Shown here piece after piece: positions 59,424 through 64,000 of a DNA stretch of 64,000 bases (the first letter of the stretch is position 1; each line of letters begins with the position of its first letter). The position numbers were made by a program, and so were the translations under genes. The notes under the pieces are model-generated. The model was not told where the DNA came from. It saw nothing but the letters and a program-made list of their open reading frames with translations, and searched no databases. The stretch is from Dyella sp. RRB7 (lineage in GTDB: Bacteria > Pseudomonadota > Gammaproteobacteria > Xanthomonadales > Rhodanobacteraceae), in assembly GCF_022761115.1 (NCBI RefSeq), contig NZ_JAKWJS010000009.1, positions 1-64,000 of the forward strand, written 5' to 3'.

Positions 59424-59966
59424 TCAGGGCGCGCCCGGGGCCAGCCACTGCTGCAGGGTGTTGGCATCCAGGGCGCCCCGCCGGCTGGCCAGCACTCGCC
59501 CGCTTTCATCCAGAAGCACGCTGTAAGGCAGCAGTTCGCCGACGTTACCCAGTCGCAGCGAAGTGCTTGGACTGTCCAGGCTGCCCAGCAGCACCGGGTA
59601 GTTGAGCGGGTGGCTGGCCAGGAAGCTACGCACGTGTGGCGGATCGTCCATGGCGATGCCGACGATGATCGGCCCTTTTTCGCCGACGTTGGCCTGCGCC
59701 TTCACCAGTGCCGGCATTTCCTGCAGGCAGGGCCCGCACCAGGTCGCCCAGAAGTTGAGCAGTACCCGGCGGCCACGGTAGTCGGACAGGTGATGTTCCT
59801 TGCCATCCAGTCCGGCCAGGGCCAGGTCCGGCACGATCTCGCCCGTTTCGACTACATGCACCCCTGCCGGCACCTTCGCGCGCTGGCTCGCATGCTGCAT
59901 CCAGCCGCCAGCGGCGGCGACCAGCACGGCCAGCGCCAGGATGATCCCGTTGCTGCGGCTCAACAT
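59424..59966 (-). CDS. TlpA-type membrane-anchored thioredoxin
   Basis: 180 aa. One N-terminal anchor (GIILALAVLVAAAGGW), then a periplasmic thioredoxin fold with LLNFWATWCGPCLQEMPALV (Cys77-Gly-Pro-Cys80), IVGIAMDDPPHVRSFL and the cis-Pro region LLPYSVLLDESGRVL. A periplasmic thiol reductant (TlpA/ResA/DsbE-like). The ATG shares one base with the dsbD stop (TGATG), so it is coupled to DsbD, its probable electron donor. Confidence 0.9.
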   Translation of the reverse strand: MLSRSNGIILALAVLVAAAGGWMQHASQRAKVPAGVHVVETGEIVPDLALAGLDGKEHHLSDYRGRRVLLNFWATWCGPCLQEMPALVKAQANVGEKGPIIVGIAMDDPPHVRSFLASHPLNYPVLLGSLDSPSTSLRLGNVGELLPYSVLLDESGRVLASRRGALDANTLQQWLAPGAP

Positions 59967-62155
59967 CACGGGGTGCTGGCCACGGGCGTCCCGGCAGCCT
60001 TGGTCAGGGCCTCCTCGACCAGCGAGGGGGTGAGCACGGTGGGCAGCTTGCGACCTTCGCCGCCATCCTTGGGGAACACCACGTAGAGCGGCACGCCGGG
60101 CGAGTGGTACTGCTGCAGGAACGCGGCGATGGTGTCGTTCACGTCGGTCCAGTCGCCCTTCATGTAGACCGCGCCGGTGCGCTTGAGCAGGTCGCGGAAC
60201 GCGTCGGTGTCGAGCACGGCGTGTTCGTTGGCCTTGCAGGTGATACACCAGTCGGCGGTCATGTCCACGAATACCGGCGTGCCGGTCTTGCGCAGCTCAG
60301 CCAGTTTCTCCGGGGAGTAGGCGACCATCTGCGTCGGGGTTGATACGTGGGCGAGGCAGTACAGCGGCACCAGCGTAAGCAGCGCCAGCACCACCACCAA
60401 GGCGCGGCTCGGCGCACCGCGCGAGCGGCTGCGTTCGAACCACCACAACGTCATCGCCAGCAACACCGCCGCCACCAGCACCAGGCCCACGGCGTCGGCG
60501 CCGCGCTGGTGTGCCAGCACCCACACCAGCCACACGGCGGTCAGGTACATCGGGAACGCCAGCGCCTGCTTGAGCGTTTCCATCCACGCGCCCGGGCGCG
60601 GCAGCAGGCGCGCCAGCGCGGGCACGAAGCCGATCAGCAGGAACGGCAGCGCCAGGCCCACGCCCAGCATCAGGAACACCAGCAGGGCGTTGAGCATCGG
60701 CGCGGCGAACGCATAGGTCAGCGCGCTGCCCATGAACGGTGCCGTGCATGGGCTGGCGACGGCGACGGCGAGCACGCCGGTAAAGAAATCGCCCGCATGG
60801 CCCGAGCGCGAGGCCAGCGACTGGCCCACATTGCCCAGCGAGGTGCCGAACTGCACCACGCCCGACATCGACAGGCCCACCGCCAGCATCACGCAGGCCA
60901 GCACGCCCACCACCAGCGGCTGCTGCAGCTGGGCGCCCCAGCCCAGCGCATGGCCGGCTGAACGCAATGAGGCGATGACGATGCCGATCAAGGCGAAGCT
61001 GCACAGCACGCCAGCGGTATAGAAGAGCGCATGCGAGCGTGCCTTGGCGTGGCTTTCGCCGCTTTCCAGCAGGCCGACCACCTTGATCGACAGCACGGGC
61101 AGCACGCACGGCATCAGGTTCAGCACCAGGCCGCCGCCGAGCGCGAACAGCAGGGCGACAAGCAGGCTTACTTCAAGCGCGGGCGTGGCATTCGCCGGGG
61201 GCATTTCGGGGGCGGGTTCCGTTGCACTGCCTGCCGTCGGCGTGGCGCCACCCAAATCGATGCTCAGCGCCCGCGTCATCAGCGGATAGCACAGGCCGCC
61301 GTCCTGGCAGCCCTGGAAGCTGGCTTCGACCTCCAGTGTCTTGCGGCCGGCGGTATCGCCCTCGATGGCCACGGGCAGTTCGAGCTGGTCGAAGTACACC
61401 GTGGTCTGCCCGAAATGGGCGTCCTGATGCGACACGCCGGCGGGCCACGCGGGCGAGCCCAGGCGCAGGCCATCGGCGTTCTTCAGCCGCAGCGTGGTCT
61501 GGTCGCGGTAGAGGTAGTAGCCCTTGGGCAGGGTCCAGCGCAGCAGCAGGTGCTGGCGGTCGGTGGCCACGGCCTCGAAGCGGAAGGCCTGTTCGGCCGG
61601 CAGCGGTGCGTTGTCCAGCCCGCCCTTGTTGCCTGCGCCCAGCTTGCCCAGCGCGGCACCCAGCGAGTTGGCCGGGTCGGGCGCGCTGGCGTCGGCGGGC
61701 AGTTCGAGATCCAGTTGTTCGGTATGGGGGGGATAGCAGATCTTGGGGTCGACCTCGTGGCAGCCCTGGTACTGCACGCTCAGCTTGAGCCGGCGGGCGC
61801 CGGTTGCCAGTGTGTAGGGCAAGCTGACGTCGATGCTGTGGTGATATGTCTCGACGTCGCCGAGGTATTCGTCGTGATGTTTCTCGCCATCCGGCAGCTG
61901 GGCATCGCCCAGCGTCACGCCGTCGCCCGGCTTGAACTTCATGCGGCCGCGATAGAGGTAATAGTCCGGCGCAATGGTCCAGTGCAGCTTGAGCACGCCC
62001 GGGGTGGAGGCGTCGGCGCTGAGCTTGTAGGCCTCGGTCACCGGCAGCAGGCCGTCGGTGTCATCCTGCGCGAAGGCGGGAAGACACAGCGTCAGCCACA
62101 GGCAGAGCAGGACAGTGAAACGGGCGGCCAGGCGGCCGGGATGGATCAGACGCAT
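59966..62155 (-). CDS. dsbD: Thiol:disulfide interchange protein DsbD with duplicated N-terminal domain
   Basis: 729 aa, longer than E. coli DsbD (~565). Signal peptide to ~AFA (29). Two tandem nDsbD-type domains, each with a Cys pair: YQGCHEVDPKICYPP (Cys132, Cys140) and FQGCQDGGLCYPL (Cys283, Cys289). Then eight or so membrane helices with the redox-active LNLMPCVLPVLSIKVVG and VASPCTAPFMGSAL cysteines, and a C-terminal thioredoxin domain with DMTADWCITCKANE. It carries electrons from cytoplasmic thioredoxin to periplasmic partners; TlpA is encoded next. Confidence 0.95.
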   Translation of the reverse strand: MRLIHPGRLAARFTVLLCLWLTLCLPAFAQDDTDGLLPVTEAYKLSADASTPGVLKLHWTIAPDYYLYRGRMKFKPGDGVTLGDAQLPDGEKHHDEYLGDVETYHHSIDVSLPYTLATGARRLKLSVQYQGCHEVDPKICYPPHTEQLDLELPADASAPDPANSLGAALGKLGAGNKGGLDNAPLPAEQAFRFEAVATDRQHLLLRWTLPKGYYLYRDQTTLRLKNADGLRLGSPAWPAGVSHQDAHFGQTTVYFDQLELPVAIEGDTAGRKTLEVEASFQGCQDGGLCYPLMTRALSIDLGGATPTAGSATEPAPEMPPANATPALEVSLLVALLFALGGGLVLNLMPCVLPVLSIKVVGLLESGESHAKARSHALFYTAGVLCSFALIGIVIASLRSAGHALGWGAQLQQPLVVGVLACVMLAVGLSMSGVVQFGTSLGNVGQSLASRSGHAGDFFTGVLAVAVASPCTAPFMGSALTYAFAAPMLNALLVFLMLGVGLALPFLLIGFVPALARLLPRPGAWMETLKQALAFPMYLTAVWLVWVLAHQRGADAVGLVLVAAVLLAMTLWWFERSRSRGAPSRALVVVLALLTLVPLYCLAHVSTPTQMVAYSPEKLAELRKTGTPVFVDMTADWCITCKANEHAVLDTDAFRDLLKRTGAVYMKGDWTDVNDTIAAFLQQYHSPGVPLYVVFPKDGGEGRKLPTVLTPSLVEEALTKAAGTPVASTP

Positions 62156-62255
62156 TGCGGCTCCAGCGTGGAGAGACCTGCGCCGGGGCGCGGGAGAGCT
62201 GAGGATTATGGCTCAGCTGGCGCCGCCGGGCCGATGTCTTCTGGACAACGCGCGC

Positions 62256-63185
62256 TCAGCCCTGTTCCATGCCCGCGTTTTCAGGCAGCGGCGGCCGCGG
62301 GGCGCGCAGGTGCAGGAACCCGGTGGTCAACGCCACCCCGAGCAGGATCACGGTGCAACCGCCGGCCATGGCCAGGGTGACCGGCTCGTGCAGAAACAGC
62401 AGCCCCCACAGCACGCCAAACACCGGGATCAGGTACAGCACCGCCATGCTCCGCGTGGCGCCGATGCGGGCCATCAGCCGGTAGAACAGCACATAGGCCA
62501 GCGACGTACAGGCCGCGGCCAGGCCAAACATCGCCAGCCATGCCTGGACGCCCGGGGTCCGGGCTGGCCACATCCATAGCGTGAAGGGCAGCAACAACGC
62601 GGCGGCGGCAAGCTGGCTACCGGTGGCCACGCTCAACGGCGCCACGCCGCGCAGGCGTCGCTGGCTGTAGTGGGCGCCGAAGGCGTAGCAGACATTGGCG
62701 CCCACACAGGCGGCCATGGCCCAGCCGGTCGGGGCGTGGCTGTGGCCGAACCCCACCGTACCGGCCACCAGCCATACCACGCCAGTCAGGCCGATCACCA
62801 GGCCGCTGGCGCGAATCGCATCCAGCCGTTCGCCGAACCACAGCCAGCCGGAAAGCGCCACCAGCAGCGGCGCGATGGCATCGGAAATGGCCGATACGCC
62901 GGCCGGCAGGCTTTGCGCCGCATACGAAAACAGCACGAACGGCAACGCCGAATTGGCGATGCCCACCACCGCGATGGGGCGCCAGTGCGCCCGCATCTCC
63001 GCCATGCGCGGGCGCGAGGCCAGCAGCGGCAGCGAACACAGCGCCGCGCCGATGGCGCGCATGCCGGCCAGCGCCATGCTGCCGAACTGGTCCGCGCCCA
63101 TGCGCATGAACAGGAACGATGCGCCCCACAAGGCGCCCAGCAACAGCAGTGCGGCAAGGTCGGACTTCTTCATGTGCGTGTGCAT
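62256..63185 (-). CDS. EamA-family DMT transporter
   Basis: 309 aa, ten membrane helices in two EamA repeats: ALLLLGALWGASFLFMRMGADQFGSMALAGMR opens the first, ATGWAMAACVGANVCYAFGAHY-like sequence the second, and VLYLIPVFGVLWGLLFLHEPVTLAMAGGCTVILLGVAL closes it. Inner-membrane metabolite exporter of the RhaT/YdcZ superfamily, substrate unknown. An ATG 12 nt downstream (M-K-K-S-D-L) is an alternative start. A REP-like element follows its 5' end side at 63209-63286. Confidence 0.88.
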   Translation of the reverse strand: MHTHMKKSDLAALLLLGALWGASFLFMRMGADQFGSMALAGMRAIGAALCSLPLLASRPRMAEMRAHWRPIAVVGIANSALPFVLFSYAAQSLPAGVSAISDAIAPLLVALSGWLWFGERLDAIRASGLVIGLTGVVWLVAGTVGFGHSHAPTGWAMAACVGANVCYAFGAHYSQRRLRGVAPLSVATGSQLAAAALLLPFTLWMWPARTPGVQAWLAMFGLAAACTSLAYVLFYRLMARIGATRSMAVLYLIPVFGVLWGLLFLHEPVTLAMAGGCTVILLGVALTTGFLHLRAPRPPLPENAGMEQG

Positions 63186-63208
63186 GGCGAGGCTCGATGC
63201 TTTGGCTC

Positions 63209-63286
63209 GTCATGCCTGCGAGGGCAGGCATCCGGTGCCTTTCCGGCACGGCGAAAGGCGCTGGATGCCGCGCCCGCTGGCATGAC
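63209..63286. repeat. REP-like composite hairpin
   Basis: Outer arms GTCATGCC (63209-63216) and GGCATGAC (63279-63286). Inside are ATGCCTGC-GAG-GGCAGGCAT (63212-63231) and a C/G-rich second hairpin around CCGGTGCCTTTCCGGCACGG. Typical intergenic REP form (GTCATGCCTGCGAGGGCAGGCATCC-like), between the DMT and GST genes. Confidence 0.65.
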
Positions 63287-63355
63287 TGATGAGGAGATGC
63301 AGGGCTTGCACGGCACAGGCTACGGCAGGGCGCTGCCAGAACCTGTCAGCAGCCT

Positions 63356-64000
63356 TCAGCGCGGCGCGCCCTGGCCGAACAGCACGCGCCGTTCCTCCTC
63401 GGACAGCGCCTGCTTCGGCGTATAGGCGTTCTCGACGCCGGCATAAGTGCGCAGCGTCGCCGGCCGCGCCGAGATGGTTTCGAACCAGCGCGCCACGTGC
63501 GGGAAATCCGCCAGATCCTGGCCATGCGCCTGGTGCGGCACGATCCACGGATAGCAGGCGATATCGGCGATGGAGAAGGCGCCGGCGATGAACTCCCGGT
63601 CGGCCAGCCGCCGGTTCAGCACGCCATACAGTCGTGCCGTTTCGCGGGTGTAGCGATCGATCGCATAAGGCACCTTCTCGGGAGCGTAGACGTTGAAGTG
63701 GCCGATCTGGCCGGCCATCGGCCCCAGCCCGGCCACCTGCCAGAACAGCCATTGCAGCACTTCGGCCCGGCCATGGGTGTCGGTGGGGACGAAGCGGCCG
63801 ATCTTGTCCGCGAGATACAGCAGGATCGCGCCCGATTCGAACATGCTCAGCGGTGCGCCACCGCCTGCCGGCTCGTTGTCGACGATGGCCGGGATCTTGT
63901 TGTTGGGCGAAATGGCCAGGAAGGCCGGCTCGAACTGCTCGCCCTGGCTCAGGCTTACCGGGTGCACCACATAGGGCAGGCCCGCTTCCTCCAGGAACAG
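63356..64000 (-). CDS. Glutathione S-transferase, YfcG/Ure2p-like (partial, 5' end beyond window)
   Basis: 214 aa present; the frame is still open at the window edge, where it reads LFLEEAGLPYVVHPVSLS. Features: FEPAFLAISPNNKIPAIVDNE (glutathione-binding N-terminal domain), MFESGAILLYLADKIGRF (ES motif for gamma-Glu binding), then the helical domain with EFIAGAFSIADIACYPWI. The S-P-N-N-K-I-P-A-I-V segment is characteristic of YfcG/Ure2p-type GSTs, which act as glutathione-dependent disulfide reductases or peroxidases. About 10-20 N-terminal residues are missing. Confidence 0.88.
   Translation of the reverse strand: MFLEEAGLPYVVHPVSLSQGEQFEPAFLAISPNNKIPAIVDNEPAGGGAPLSMFESGAILLYLADKIGRFVPTDTHGRAEVLQWLFWQVAGLGPMAGQIGHFNVYAPEKVPYAIDRYTRETARLYGVLNRRLADREFIAGAFSIADIACYPWIVPHQAHGQDLADFPHVARWFETISARPATLRTYAGVENAYTPKQALSEEERRVLFGQGAPR

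Noticed and set aside
1-64000. CRISPR arrays, tRNA genes, insertion sequences and prophage genes
   Set aside because: No regularly spaced direct repeats, no cloverleaf with a TTCRA arm, and no transposase or phage structural protein were found on either strand by eye.

Overview
The window is GC-rich, gene-dense bacterial chromosome. Gene order and protein types point to a gammaproteobacterium of the Xanthomonadales/Lysobacterales, most like Rhodanobacteraceae (Dyella, Luteibacter, Rhodanobacter). The main pointers are a polA-linked RNA with the layout of the Xanthomonad sX13 sRNA, a GH13 subfamily-23-type alpha-glucosidase facing a TonB-dependent receptor, the aroQ-accB-accC-prmA-fis-purH cluster, and dispersed palindromes carrying a CAAAGAGAAGTGACC-type arm. 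Genus is inference. I see no tRNA, rRNA, insertion sequence, phage gene or CRISPR array.

Layout. 1-352: intergenic repeats. 353-6090 (minus): folE, then an overlapping MksF-MksE-MksB condensin operon, then a small exported EF-hand protein whose start overlaps the mksB stop. 6138-24043: mostly housekeeping and unknown genes: a methyltransferase, a FlxA-like protein behind a sigma-28-type promoter, rmuC, a DUF2252 protein, rlmI, a NodB deacetylase, a DUF2135/TPR protein, srkA, a hotdog thioesterase, a ferredoxin reductase, a YibN-like protein, and hemD-hemX-hemY. 24143-26940: FUSC protein and uvrD. 26978-30520: a serine hydrolase of the beta-lactamase fold, a D-amino-acid-oxidase-like protein whose motifs occur in permuted order, and a 72-residue membrane protein.

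30629-44574 is a maltodextrin/alpha-glucan locus. A cytoplasmic GH13_23 alpha-glucosidase diverges from a TonB-dependent receptor. The receptor is followed by an exported GH13 amylase, an exported GH31 alpha-glucosidase, an exported six-hairpin glycosidase and an MFS sugar permease, the last four joined by 4-nt overlaps. A LacI regulator closes the locus on the opposite strand. Two identical 14-bp LacI-type palindromes lie in the divergent promoter region. The implied route is outer-membrane uptake, periplasmic trimming, inner-membrane import and cytoplasmic hydrolysis.

44681-45628 holds the sX13-like sRNA and palindromic repeats. 45629-52313: polA, a DUF2782 protein, a small EamA protein, a GST, and a LysR regulator divergent from a BASS-family transporter. 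52363-62155 (all minus): dsbD and tlpA, aroQ-accB-accC, a small unknown gene, prmA, a DUF3426 protein, fis and purH. 62256-64000: a DMT exporter and a GST cut by the window edge.

The observations I rate highest are the sRNA with C-rich anti-Shine-Dalgarno loops, the MksFEB operon coupled to an EF-hand gene, the permuted oxidase, the paired LacI operators, and the sigma-28-type promoter upstream of the FlxA-like gene.
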